NCBI RefSeq assembly: GCF_021495345.1 | Contig: NZ_CP099397.1 | Coordinates: 124,001-188,000 of the forward strand | From: Pseudomonas hydrolytica | Lineage (GTDB): Bacteria > Pseudomonadota > Gammaproteobacteria > Pseudomonadales > Pseudomonadaceae | Length of the DNA: 64,000 bases | Direction of reading: 5' to 3' | Made by a program: the position numbers and the translations under genes | The notes under the pieces: generated by a model | The model's database searches: none | Seen by the model: the letters and a program-made list of their open reading frames with translations, nothing else | What the model was told of the DNA's origin: nothing | Shown: positions 31,345 to 38,773 of the stretch, in pieces | How positions within the stretch are numbered: position 1 is the first letter of the stretch | How the letters are laid out: each line of letters begins with the position of its first letter

Positions 31345-33042
31345 ATGGCTATTCTGCAAGGCCTGCTCCGGGCAGCTAGCACGGGTGGTTTCACCGAACC
31401 GCAATGGGCGGCGGACCTCTATACCCGTGCAGTGGGCGCATCCCCGGCTGATATGCAGCGCACACCTGGTGGTGCTGCGCTCTCGATGCACTGGCCGGTT
31501 GAGGCCAACGGGCGTGAGATCAACGGGCGGCGAGGGGGTAGCTTCCTTGACGACTACTATTTCCGGGTCCATATCACCCCGAGCCGGCTGGATCTGGGCA
31601 ACGTCGTCTCCGCGCAGACGAGCCCTGTGTTTCTCTGGAATGCCTTCCTCGGTGCTCGTACGCTGACCAGCATTGAGGGCCTGGATGAGGGGATACAGGT
31701 TGGCGGCCAACCAGCACCGCCGTTGCTGTTCCCTGGCCTGAAGGAGTTGTCCTGGGATGTGACCGTCACTCCAGACGGACAACCCGTCCTTGATACCGTA
31801 GTTACCTGGCTATTTGACAACGGTAGCGCACCCGGCCTACGGATCACCGCCAACCGCATTATCGCCTGGACATTCGCGCCCGACTGGGGTGATGGCATCG
31901 ATGAGGTGCTCTCGGCACTGACTGATGTGCTGCAGAGCGAGTCGGCCGTCAGTCAGCGCCGCCGTCTGCGCATCGCGCTGCGTCGTGAATTTTCCGGGCC
32001 GATGTATGCCGAGGGGCGCGAGCGACAGCTGCTCGATCTCGCGCTGTTCGGCTGGAGTGATCGTATCTGGTCGATCCCGATCTGGCCGGACATCCAGCTG
32101 CTGCAGGTGGCTATCGCCGCCGACTCTGCATTCATTCCCTGCAGCACGCAGTACCTGGACTTTCGTGACGGCGGCTTGGCGATGCTGCGCGGTGAGGACG
32201 CCTTTACCAGTGAGACGGTCGAGATCCTCGACGTCCTCAGCAACGGGCTGCAGCTCAAGCGCAACACACAGCAGCCCTGGCCGGCTGGCTCGCGCCTGTA
32301 TCCAGCTCGCGCCGCCCAGCTGCTCGAAGAACCTACTCAGCGCAAGCTCACCGATCGTCTCGTCGAAGCAGAGGTTCGCTTTTTGGTGGTCGAGCCCTCG
32401 GATTGGCCCGAATGGCTGCCCGCCACCTTATATAGAGGCTACCCGGTATGGGCGCGCCGGCCGGACGAGACCGAGGACCTGACCCATGCGGCCGAGCGGC
32501 TGCGCAAAACGCTAGACAGCGGCTTCGCCCAGCCCCTGATCACTGACGCAGCCAGGCGTGCGTTGCAGGTGCTCGGCCAGCGCCATGTCGACCTGGGGCG
32601 CGAAGCGCGGGCGTTGGTTCGATCCTTCATCTATGGCATGCGCGGCCGGCAGCAGGCCGTATGGGTGCCAACCCACATGGATGACGTGACCCTCTTGGCA
32701 ACTGTCTCGGCGGTGGCCACCACCATGGATATCACCCATATCGGCTACACCCGCTTCAGCGCCGGCAAGGCCGGTCGGCGGGATATCCGCATTGAGCTGT
32801 GGGACGGCACCGTGCGCATGCGCCGCATCATCGGTTCGACGGAGATCAACAGCCAGGTCGAGCGCCTGGCGCTCAGTAGCGGCCTGGGCATCGAGGTGCA
32901 GCCGCACCAGGTCGCGCGCATCAGCTGGATGAACCTGATGCGCTTCGAGAGCGATGTGCAGCGCATCCAGCACATGACCGACAGCGAAGGCGTTGCCGCC
33001 TGGGCAACGGTATTTAAAGAGGAGCGGGATGATGAGCTTTAG
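31345..33042 (+). CDS. Tail tip structural protein, B3-like
   Basis: 565 residues, no membrane segment, complete-looking frame in the middle of the tail operon. The N-terminus carries LLRAASTGGFTEPQWAADLY; regularly spaced Trp/Tyr suggest beta domains. It resembles the large tail protein that precedes the BR0599-type gene in B3-like phages. Its stop overlaps the next start. Confidence 0.7.
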   Translation: MAILQGLLRAASTGGFTEPQWAADLYTRAVGASPADMQRTPGGAALSMHWPVEANGREINGRRGGSFLDDYYFRVHITPSRLDLGNVVSAQTSPVFLWNAFLGARTLTSIEGLDEGIQVGGQPAPPLLFPGLKELSWDVTVTPDGQPVLDTVVTWLFDNGSAPGLRITANRIIAWTFAPDWGDGIDEVLSALTDVLQSESAVSQRRRLRIALRREFSGPMYAEGRERQLLDLALFGWSDRIWSIPIWPDIQLLQVAIAADSAFIPCSTQYLDFRDGGLAMLRGEDAFTSETVEILDVLSNGLQLKRNTQQPWPAGSRLYPARAAQLLEEPTQRKLTDRLVEAEVRFLVVEPSDWPEWLPATLYRGYPVWARRPDETEDLTHAAERLRKTLDSGFAQPLITDAARRALQVLGQRHVDLGREARALVRSFIYGMRGRQQAVWVPTHMDDVTLLATVSAVATTMDITHIGYTRFSAGKAGRRDIRIELWDGTVRMRRIIGSTEINSQVERLALSSGLGIEVQPHQVARISWMNLMRFESDVQRIQHMTDSEGVAAWATVFKEERDDEL

Positions 33043-33853
33043 CAGTCGTGAGACCTCGCTCGCGACTGGCGCGCCACTCCGCTTCTATGAGTTCCGCCGC
33101 GGTGTGATGCGCTGGCTGTATATCAGCTGCGACCGTGACGTGACCGTGGGGACCCAGGTGTTCCGCACGGTGCGCGGCGGCATCAGTGACAACGGCATCC
33201 GCCAGAGCGGCGTGGCCAAGCAGGATTCGCTGCTGATCACCGCGCCAGCCGACATTGAGGTCGCCGAGCCGTTTCGCAACAGCATCCCCAGCTCGAAGAT
33301 CGGCCTGATCATCTATGACGGCCACTACGGCGAAGCCGAGCGCAAGTGGCGCTATACCGGCAGCATCGCCAGCGTGCGCTGGCCCGAGCTGGACCGCTGC
33401 ACCATCACATGCCAGAGCATTGATGCGGAAATGGACCGGCCTGGCCTGAGCGATACGTTCAGCCGCACCTGCACAACGTATCTCGGTTCGCCCTGGTGCA
33501 AGGTCGACCTCAACCCACTGCGCGTCGATACCACCATCCAGGCCATGACTGGCGCCACCATCAGCAGTGGGGCTCTTGCCGCGTTCCCGGACGGCTGGTT
33601 CACCGGCGGGTGGGTCGAGTGGCCGATCGGCCAGGGCGAATACGACAGGCGCACAATCGAGCGGCATATAGGCGGCGTGCTTACCCTGCTGGGCGGCACC
33701 GTAGCACTCGGCCTCGGCCGAGCGATTCGCGTGTTCCCCGGCTGCGACTTCCTGGCCACTACCTGCCACAGCAAGTTCAACAACCTTGCCAACATGCGGG
33801 CTACACCGCAGATGGATGGCAAATCCCCCTTCGACGGCGAGCAGGTGTTCTGA
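33032..33853 (+). CDS. Phage BR0599-family tail protein (DUF2163)
   Basis: 273 residues. The N-terminus (SLATGAPLRFYEFRRGVMRW), the mid-region RTCTTYLGSPWCKVD and the C-terminal GCDFLATTCHSKFNNLANM are characteristic of the DUF2163/BR0599 family found near the tail hub. The Cys/His-rich C-terminus is conserved. ATG 33032 was preferred to 33029 for its ribosome-site spacing; the two differ by one codon. Confidence 0.83.
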   Translation: MSFSSRETSLATGAPLRFYEFRRGVMRWLYISCDRDVTVGTQVFRTVRGGISDNGIRQSGVAKQDSLLITAPADIEVAEPFRNSIPSSKIGLIIYDGHYGEAERKWRYTGSIASVRWPELDRCTITCQSIDAEMDRPGLSDTFSRTCTTYLGSPWCKVDLNPLRVDTTIQAMTGATISSGALAAFPDGWFTGGWVEWPIGQGEYDRRTIERHIGGVLTLLGGTVALGLGRAIRVFPGCDFLATTCHSKFNNLANMRATPQMDGKSPFDGEQVF

Positions 33854-33854
33854 C

Positions 33855-34085
33855 ATGTGGCCACAGATTGCGATTTTGGTGGCGTCGTTTCTCCTCAACC
33901 AGGCAACCGCGCCCAAGCCGAAGAAGCCCAAGCCAGCCTTCTTCCAGGACTTCGACTTCCCGCGGTGCGACGAAGGGACCGAGAAGGAGTGGATCTTCGG
34001 CCAGGTGTGGGCGAGGGACTGGATGGTGCTATCGGTGCGTAACCAGCGCAGCCAGGCAATCAAGGTGAAAGGGAGCAAGAAGTGA
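33855..34085 (+). CDS. Small virion-associated membrane-segment protein
   Basis: 76 residues: hydrophobic helix at 2-16, a Pro/Lys-rich linker (APKPKKPKP), then DEGTEKEWIFGQVWARDWMV. Such a protein lies between the BR0599-type gene and the tail hub in many Mu-like phages. Function is not known; a role in tail assembly is likely by position. Confidence 0.68.
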   Translation: MWPQIAILVASFLLNQATAPKPKKPKPAFFQDFDFPRCDEGTEKEWIFGQVWARDWMVLSVRNQRSQAIKVKGSKK

Positions 34086-34324
34086 GCGACCGGCTGATCG
34101 TTACCATCCAGCACCTGCATACGGTGCCGACCTGGACAACCCGGACGGGCTACTGCGCCAAGCAGTCTCGGGCGTTCTTCGCCGAGCATGGGCTGGATTG
34201 GCTGAAGTTCGTGCAAGAGGGCATCGATGCCGAGCTGCTGCTGGCCACTGACAACGCTTTGGCCGCGCACCTGGTCGCCCATGCTCGTTCAGTAGAGGAG
34301 GCCCGCGATGGGAGCCAAGCCTAA
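34082..34324 (+). CDS. Small phage tail-region protein, unknown function
   Basis: 80 residues from GTG 34082, overlapping the preceding stop by four bases (GTGA) and the next gene by 17 bases. RTGYCAKQSRAFFAEHGLDWLKFVQEGI is its most structured part. In relatives a similar small protein accompanies the hub gene. No known function. Confidence 0.68.
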   Translation: MSDRLIVTIQHLHTVPTWTTRTGYCAKQSRAFFAEHGLDWLKFVQEGIDAELLLATDNALAAHLVAHARSVEEARDGSQA

Positions 34325-36482
34325 AGCGCAAACTGTGGGTTTCCGCTACAGCTTCGATATTCACGGTGCGATCGCCAAGGCGATTGACGGCCTGCTGCAG
34401 ATCCGCGCAAGCGGGAAGGTGGCCTGGTCGGGCAACGCCACAACCAGCCAGACCATCACCATCAACGCCCCTGACCTGTTCGGCGGCGACAAGGGCGAAG
34501 GCGGCATCCAGGGGCGCTTCGACTTGATGATGGGGGATGAGGCTCAACCGTTGAACGCCAGCCTCGCTGCTGCGCTGGGCGGCGGGCATGTGCCGAACTT
34601 CCGTGGGTTCGCCGGCTTCTTCTATTCCGGCCTGGTGACCTCGATCAACCCTTATCCAAAGCCTTGGGAGCTGCTGCGCTATCGCCGCATGAATGGCTGG
34701 GATGGAGATGTTTGGTACCCAGAGACCTGCGCCATCAACCTGGCGGGTGGCCAGGTACGGGCGATGAACCCGGCGCACATCCTCTATGAGGTCTACACCA
34801 ATCGAGAGAATGGCCTGGGCGTCGATCGGGCCATGCTCGACGACACGGCATTCCGGGCTGCAGCGCTGAAGCTGTTCAATGAAGGCTTCGGCCTTTGCCT
34901 GGGCTGGAAGCGCTCTTCCGGGTCTCTGGCCGACTTCCGCGATCAGATCACCGACCACATCGGCGCCTACTGTGGCCCTGACCGTAACTCCGGCCTGATC
35001 ACCCTCAAGCTGATCCGCGACGACTACACCGTTGCGGACTTGCCGTTGTTCGACGAGGACAGCGGATTGCTCAGCATCGAGGAGGACGAGAGCAGTAGTG
35101 CGCTGATCGCGCCCAGCCAGCTGTTCGTCGAGTACACAGACGCGGTCACTGGCGAGACCCGCCGGGCAAGGGCCGTCAACCAGGCGATCGCGCAGCTGCA
35201 GGGCGGCCCATCGTCAGAGACCAGGAGCTATCCGGGCATCCCGACGGGAGACCTGGCGGCGCGGGTCGTGCAGCGTGATATGCGTGTTATGGGCAGCAAC
35301 CTTCGTAAGTACAAGGTCAAGCTGGACCGTCGCGGATCGAGCATCGGGCCGGCCGATGCGTTCCGTATCCGCTCGCTCAAGCGTGGCATTGCCGAAGTGG
35401 TGGTGCGGGCCGGGCGGATCGAGGACGGCACGCTGGCCAACGGTGCGATCACCATCACTGCCCTCCAGGACGTGTTTGGCCTGCCATCGGCATCCTTTGT
35501 TGCGGTCCCTCCCAGCGGCTACGTCCCGCCCGATCGCTCGCCACAGGCGGTCAGCCAGCGGCGCCTGATGGAGGTGCCATACCGTGAGCTGGCTGGCCTG
35601 ATCGATCCGGCCAACCTGGCGCTGCTCGACGTCACTGCGGCCTGGCTGTCGACGTTGGCGGCTAAGCCGTCCGGGCTATCGCTCAACTACAACCTCACTA
35701 CACGCCCAGGGGTTAGCGGTTCGTTCGTCGATCGGGGCGTCGCGGACTGGTGCCCGACCGCCCAGCTCGTCGGCGCCATTCCCGTCTCGACTGCGCCCAC
35801 TGTGGCTACGCTGACCAGCGGCCTCGATCTGGATCGCGTCTCCCTGGGGCAGGCGGCGCTGATCGACGATGAGATCGTGCGGGTTGATGCGATTGACCTG
35901 GGCACCGGCTCGGTGACCTTGGGGCGCGGCTGCGCAGACACTGTGCCCCGCGAGCACGCGGCAGGGGCGCGGGTGTGGTTCTACGACACGTTTGAAGGGG
36001 TGGACGAGACTGAGTACTCCTCGGGCGTCACGGTGCAGGCCAGGCTGCTGACCAATACCAGTATCGGACAGCTCGCCCCAGGTCTGGCCGGTACCGACAG
36101 CCTGGCTCTTGTTGGGCGCCAAGGGAGACCTTACCCGCCTGGGCAGTTCACCATCGGTGGCAGCAGCTGGCCGACCAGCATCGAGGGTGACGTGGTGCTG
36201 GGCTGGGCTCATAGGAACAGGTTGAGCCAGGCTGATCAGCTGATCGACACAAGCCTCGGCAGCATCGGCCCCGAGGCCGGCACTACTTACAGCTGCCGGC
36301 TGCTGCGCGCTGACACCAGCGCGGTGCTGGCTAGCCAGACAGGTCTCGCCGGCACTACAGCCACCCTGGCGACCACCTACGTGGGCCAAGTCATTGCCGA
36401 GGTGTGGTCGGTGCGTGGAGGGATTGAGAGCCTACAGAGGCAGCGGTGGCAGTTCGGACATACCAACCCGCCACCACCGTGA
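34308..36482 (+). CDS. Tail hub/fibre-like protein (central tail tip), right-end gene
   Basis: 724 residues, last gene of the prophage. N-terminus MGAKPKAQTVGFRYSFDIHG, then a hub-like region (LPLFDEDSGLLSIEEDESSS; SRMxR-type linker), and beta-rich C-terminal domains (TLTSGLDLDRVSLGQAALID; SVTLGRGCADTVPREH), typical of the large GTA TIM-barrel-like/hub proteins at the end of B3-like tail operons. Likely binds host receptor components. No sign of truncation. Confidence 0.77.
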   Translation: MGAKPKAQTVGFRYSFDIHGAIAKAIDGLLQIRASGKVAWSGNATTSQTITINAPDLFGGDKGEGGIQGRFDLMMGDEAQPLNASLAAALGGGHVPNFRGFAGFFYSGLVTSINPYPKPWELLRYRRMNGWDGDVWYPETCAINLAGGQVRAMNPAHILYEVYTNRENGLGVDRAMLDDTAFRAAALKLFNEGFGLCLGWKRSSGSLADFRDQITDHIGAYCGPDRNSGLITLKLIRDDYTVADLPLFDEDSGLLSIEEDESSSALIAPSQLFVEYTDAVTGETRRARAVNQAIAQLQGGPSSETRSYPGIPTGDLAARVVQRDMRVMGSNLRKYKVKLDRRGSSIGPADAFRIRSLKRGIAEVVVRAGRIEDGTLANGAITITALQDVFGLPSASFVAVPPSGYVPPDRSPQAVSQRRLMEVPYRELAGLIDPANLALLDVTAAWLSTLAAKPSGLSLNYNLTTRPGVSGSFVDRGVADWCPTAQLVGAIPVSTAPTVATLTSGLDLDRVSLGQAALIDDEIVRVDAIDLGTGSVTLGRGCADTVPREHAAGARVWFYDTFEGVDETEYSSGVTVQARLLTNTSIGQLAPGLAGTDSLALVGRQGRPYPPGQFTIGGSSWPTSIEGDVVLGWAHRNRLSQADQLIDTSLGSIGPEAGTTYSCRLLRADTSAVLASQTGLAGTTATLATTYVGQVIAEVWSVRGGIESLQRQRWQFGHTNPPPP

Positions 36483-36526
36483 TTTGGCAATTCCCTTGCC
36501 TTATGTGAAAGAATCAGCGCCTCACA

Positions 36527-36536
36527 TTTATCGCGC
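36527..36536 (-). promoter_or_regulatory. Right-end transposase-binding-like site (R1)
   Basis: TTTATCGCGC is the exact inverse of the left-end GCGCGATAAA and lies 31 bp inside the right end. 36483-36567 otherwise holds no gene. Confidence 0.7.
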
Positions 36537-36567
36537 ACATCAAAGCGATTTTTCGCGCGGCGCTACA

Positions 36568-36611
36568 TAACGCCGCGATGGCAACGCAGGTAGTTTTTCA
36601 ACGGCTTGCTG
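36568..36611 (-). repeat. Right target duplication and remaining part of the split MITE-like repeat
   Basis: TAACGC (36568-36573) repeats the left flank. After it, CGCGATGGCAACGCAGG and TAGTTTTTCAACGGC continue the repeat begun at 11315, matching the reverse complement of 38610-38640. The TTTTTCAACGGCTTGCTGA end is the partner terminal repeat. Confidence 0.88.
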
Positions 36612-36620
36612 AGGGGTTTC

Positions 36621-37253
36621 ATGACGCGTACTCATACCACCGTTTTCGTTCTCGTTGCCATCGTGGCTCTGGTGCTGGGCCTGACCGTCAACAAGGTGCT
36701 CAACAGCCGGAGCCAGGGCGACCCGGCGGCGCTGCTTGATGCCGGCATCGTGCTGCTGCCGCAGAACCGCAGCCTGCCGGCGCTGACCCTGATCGATCAG
36801 GACGGCAAGGAGGTCGCGGTGGACCAGCTCAAGGGTGACTGGAAGCTGTTGTTCTTCGGCTACACCTTCTGCCCGGACATCTGCCCGGCCACCCTCGCCC
36901 AGCTGCGCCAGTTGCAGACGCAACTGCCTGAGGAAACCCGCGCGCGGCTGAAGGTGGTGATGGTCAGCGTCGATCCCCATCGGGACACGCCGGAGCAACT
37001 GAGCAAGTACCTGAACTACTTCGACGCCGGCTTCAAGGGCCTGACCGGCGAGGAAGCGACGCTGCAGAAATTCGCCAATTCGGTGAGCATCCCCTACATC
37101 CCGGCCGACACCAGCAAGGAAAACTACACCGTCGATCACAGCGGCAATCTGGTGATCATCGGCCCGGATGGCACCCAGCGCGGCTTCATCCGCGCGCCGA
37201 TCAACAACGCCAAGCTGGCCGCGCAACTGCCGGGGCTGGTTTCAGGCTCGTAG
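36621..37253 (+). CDS. sco1: Sco/SenC copper chaperone for cytochrome oxidase
   Basis: 210 residues: N-terminal anchor helix (about 7-25), thioredoxin fold with the copper-binding CPDICP motif (about 83-88) and the partner histidine in the VDHSGNLVIIGPDG region. It metallates CuA of CoxB. In P. aeruginosa it directly follows cyoE (PA0113-PA0114); here the prophage separates them. Its ATG lies 53 bp from the prophage end, so transcription now depends on a local promoter or on prophage read-through. The TAG stop lies within a repeat. Confidence 0.93.
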   Translation: MTRTHTTVFVLVAIVALVLGLTVNKVLNSRSQGDPAALLDAGIVLLPQNRSLPALTLIDQDGKEVAVDQLKGDWKLLFFGYTFCPDICPATLAQLRQLQTQLPEETRARLKVVMVSVDPHRDTPEQLSKYLNYFDAGFKGLTGEEATLQKFANSVSIPYIPADTSKENYTVDHSGNLVIIGPDGTQRGFIRAPINNAKLAAQLPGLVSGS

Positions 37254-37307
37254 GGCGCACCGGCCAGTACTCGAAGGCATTGGTATTGGTGCGCACGGCG
37301 CACCCTA
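37251..37307. repeat. GCGCACC-type inverted repeat between convergent genes
   Basis: TAGGGCGCACCG at one side and GTGCGCACGGCGCACCCTA at the other make an imperfect hairpin. It is related to the perfect one at 41902-41962. It supplies the TAG stop of sco on the plus strand and the TAG stop of thrB on the minus strand, and could act as a bidirectional terminator. Confidence 0.7.
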
Positions 37308-38255
37308 CAGCGCGAATGGCAGCGGCAGATTGACCTGCTGGCGCTGCGCCAGGCGCCGCTGGAATTCGGCGGGATCGTGGATCAGCACTTCCTGCCCGGC
37401 GAACGACTCGGCCGCGATCAGGCGTGACAGCCAGAAGCGCACGCAAGCCACGCGCAGCATGGTCGGCCACAGCTCGGCCTCGGCGGCGGTGAAGGGGCGC
37501 AGCGCCGCGTAGGCGCCGAGCAGCGCGCGGGCGCGAGCGCCGTCCAGGCTGCCATCCTCGTGCGAGCACCAGTCGTTCAGGGTGATCGCCAGGTCGTAGA
37601 GCATCGGCCCCGAGCAGGCATTGTAGAAGTCGATCACGCCAGCCAGGTGGTTGCCGTCGAACAGCACGTTGTCACGGAACAGGTCGGCATGCAGATTCGC
37701 CCGCGGCAGGGCGAGGATGCGCGGCTTCAATTCGGCAATCTCGGCCAGCGCATCGCGCAGCAGCGGCAACGCCTGCTCGTCGAGCTTGAGGGCCAGGCTC
37801 GGGCCTTCGGCCAGCATCCAGTCCAGGCCGCGATCGCTGCGTCTTTCGATGGGTGCATCGCGGGTGGCCAGATGGATGCGTGCCAGCAGACTGCCGACCT
37901 CCTGGCAGTGGTGCGCGTTGGCCTCGCGCACATGCTTGCCGGCCAGCCGCGGCTGCAGCAGCGCCGGTTTTTCCGCCAGGCTGCGCAGCGCTTCGCCTTG
38001 CTGCGTGCGCAGGGCGTAGGGCACGGGCAGGCCGGCGTCGTGCAGTACGTCGAGCAGTTCGATGAAGAACGGCAGGTCGGCCACCGGGCCGCGTTCGACC
38101 AGGGTCAGAACGTACTCGCCCTGCTCCAGGCTGACGAAGAAGTTGCTGTTTTCGCTGCCTGCAGCGATGCCCTGGAAGTCACGCAACCGGCCAAGCCCGT
38201 AGGGCGCCAGGAAGACTTCGAGCTCGTGACGCTCCAGGGGGGTGAATACCGACAT
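37305..38255 (-). CDS. thrB: Homoserine kinase (type II, choline-kinase fold)
   Basis: 316 residues. Phosphorylates homoserine on the threonine pathway. The aminoglycoside/choline kinase-type fold is visible: ENSNFFV (about 35), PRANLHADLFRDNVLFDG with the catalytic D (about 185-202) and GVIDFYNACSGPMLYDLA with the metal-binding D (about 207-222). This is the Pseudomonas thrB (PA5495) form, unrelated to the GHMP enzyme of E. coli. It is followed upstream by the DUF2782 gene on the same strand, as in PAO1. Confidence 0.92.
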   Translation of the reverse strand: MSVFTPLERHELEVFLAPYGLGRLRDFQGIAAGSENSNFFVSLEQGEYVLTLVERGPVADLPFFIELLDVLHDAGLPVPYALRTQQGEALRSLAEKPALLQPRLAGKHVREANAHHCQEVGSLLARIHLATRDAPIERRSDRGLDWMLAEGPSLALKLDEQALPLLRDALAEIAELKPRILALPRANLHADLFRDNVLFDGNHLAGVIDFYNACSGPMLYDLAITLNDWCSHEDGSLDGARARALLGAYAALRPFTAAEAELWPTMLRVACVRFWLSRLIAAESFAGQEVLIHDPAEFQRRLAQRQQVNLPLPFAL

Positions 38256-38270
38256 ATCAGAACTGCCTTG

Positions 38271-38555
38271 TTACCAACTGAAGATTTCCCAGGACGGGAT
38301 CAGCATGTCCGGGTCGTCCGAGCGTATGAAGTTGCCGTCGCTGCCGTCGGCGCGCACCAGGAAGTAGGGCTTGCCGTTCTTCGGGATCACCTTGATCGCG
38401 TACAGGAAGCCGTTGACGCGGTATTCCTCGATGGTGCGGTCGCCATCCTGGCGGATGGTCACGTCCGGGTCGCCGGACACCGGGTCATCGGCGTGCGCGG
38501 CAAGCGGAAGGCAGGCCAGCAGGCCGACCAGCAACAGGCGTTTGGCTGTACCCAT
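38271..38555 (-). CDS. Periplasmic DUF2782 protein
   Basis: 94 residues: signal peptide (cleavage after AAHA, about 23) and a small domain with DVTIRQDGDRTIEEYRVNGF and VIPKNGKPYFLVRADG, the DUF2782 signature. It probably shares a transcript with thrB, 15 bp downstream. Role unknown. Confidence 0.85.
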   Translation of the reverse strand: MGTAKRLLLVGLLACLPLAAHADDPVSGDPDVTIRQDGDRTIEEYRVNGFLYAIKVIPKNGKPYFLVRADGSDGNFIRSDDPDMLIPSWEIFSW

Positions 38556-38594
38556 GGTAACCTTGCTCCTTATTTTTCAATGATGCGGTCATTC

Positions 38595-38740
38595 TAACAG
38601 GCCGTTGAAAAACTACCTGCGTTGCCATTGCTGCGTTAAAAACAGGCTCAGAATGCTCATTTACAGCTCGTAAACTCCGCTTCCTCGCCTGTTTTTGCCT
38701 TGCACTGGCTGCCTCGCCTACGTTTTTCAACTACCTGTTA
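38595..38740 (-). repeat. Intact MITE-like repeat upstream of polA
   Basis: 146 bp with near-perfect 18-bp terminal inverted repeats: TAACAGGCCGTTGAAAAA at 38595 and, inverted, TAACAGGTAGTTGAAAAA at 38740 (two mismatches). An inner inverted pair AAAAACAGGC/GCCTGTTTTT also occurs. It has no coding capacity. It is the same element as the one interrupted by the prophage, and lies between DUF2782 and polA, 33 bp from the polA start. Confidence 0.85.
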
Positions 38741-38773
38741 GCGCCGCACCCGCCGAAAAGGTTGATCCCGCGC

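Larger units (their letters stand above)
11452..36567. mobile_element. Cryptic Mu/B3-like transposable prophage, 25,116 bp
   Basis: Ends are 5'-TGTGCAGG and CGCTACA-3', i.e. TG...CA like Mu-type phages, and flanked by TAACGC on both sides. Contents are typical: leftward early operon with transposase A/B, DUF3164, GemA and Mor; a rightward repressor; lysis genes; VpaChn25_0724-like, gp27-like, terminase and DUF935 portal genes; tail genes ending with a hub protein at the right end. Intact relatives are about 36-40 kb, so roughly a third is missing. An internal inversion and a structural-gene deletion make it very unlikely to yield virions. Confidence 0.95.

Noticed and set aside
11452..36567. 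Gene transfer agent or tailocin instead of a prophage
   Set aside because: Transposase A/B, terminal TG...CA, target duplication and terminase are all present. A tailocin would lack terminase and portal and keep tube and sheath genes, and a gene transfer agent would keep the capsid gene. Here the missing parts are explained by deletion.
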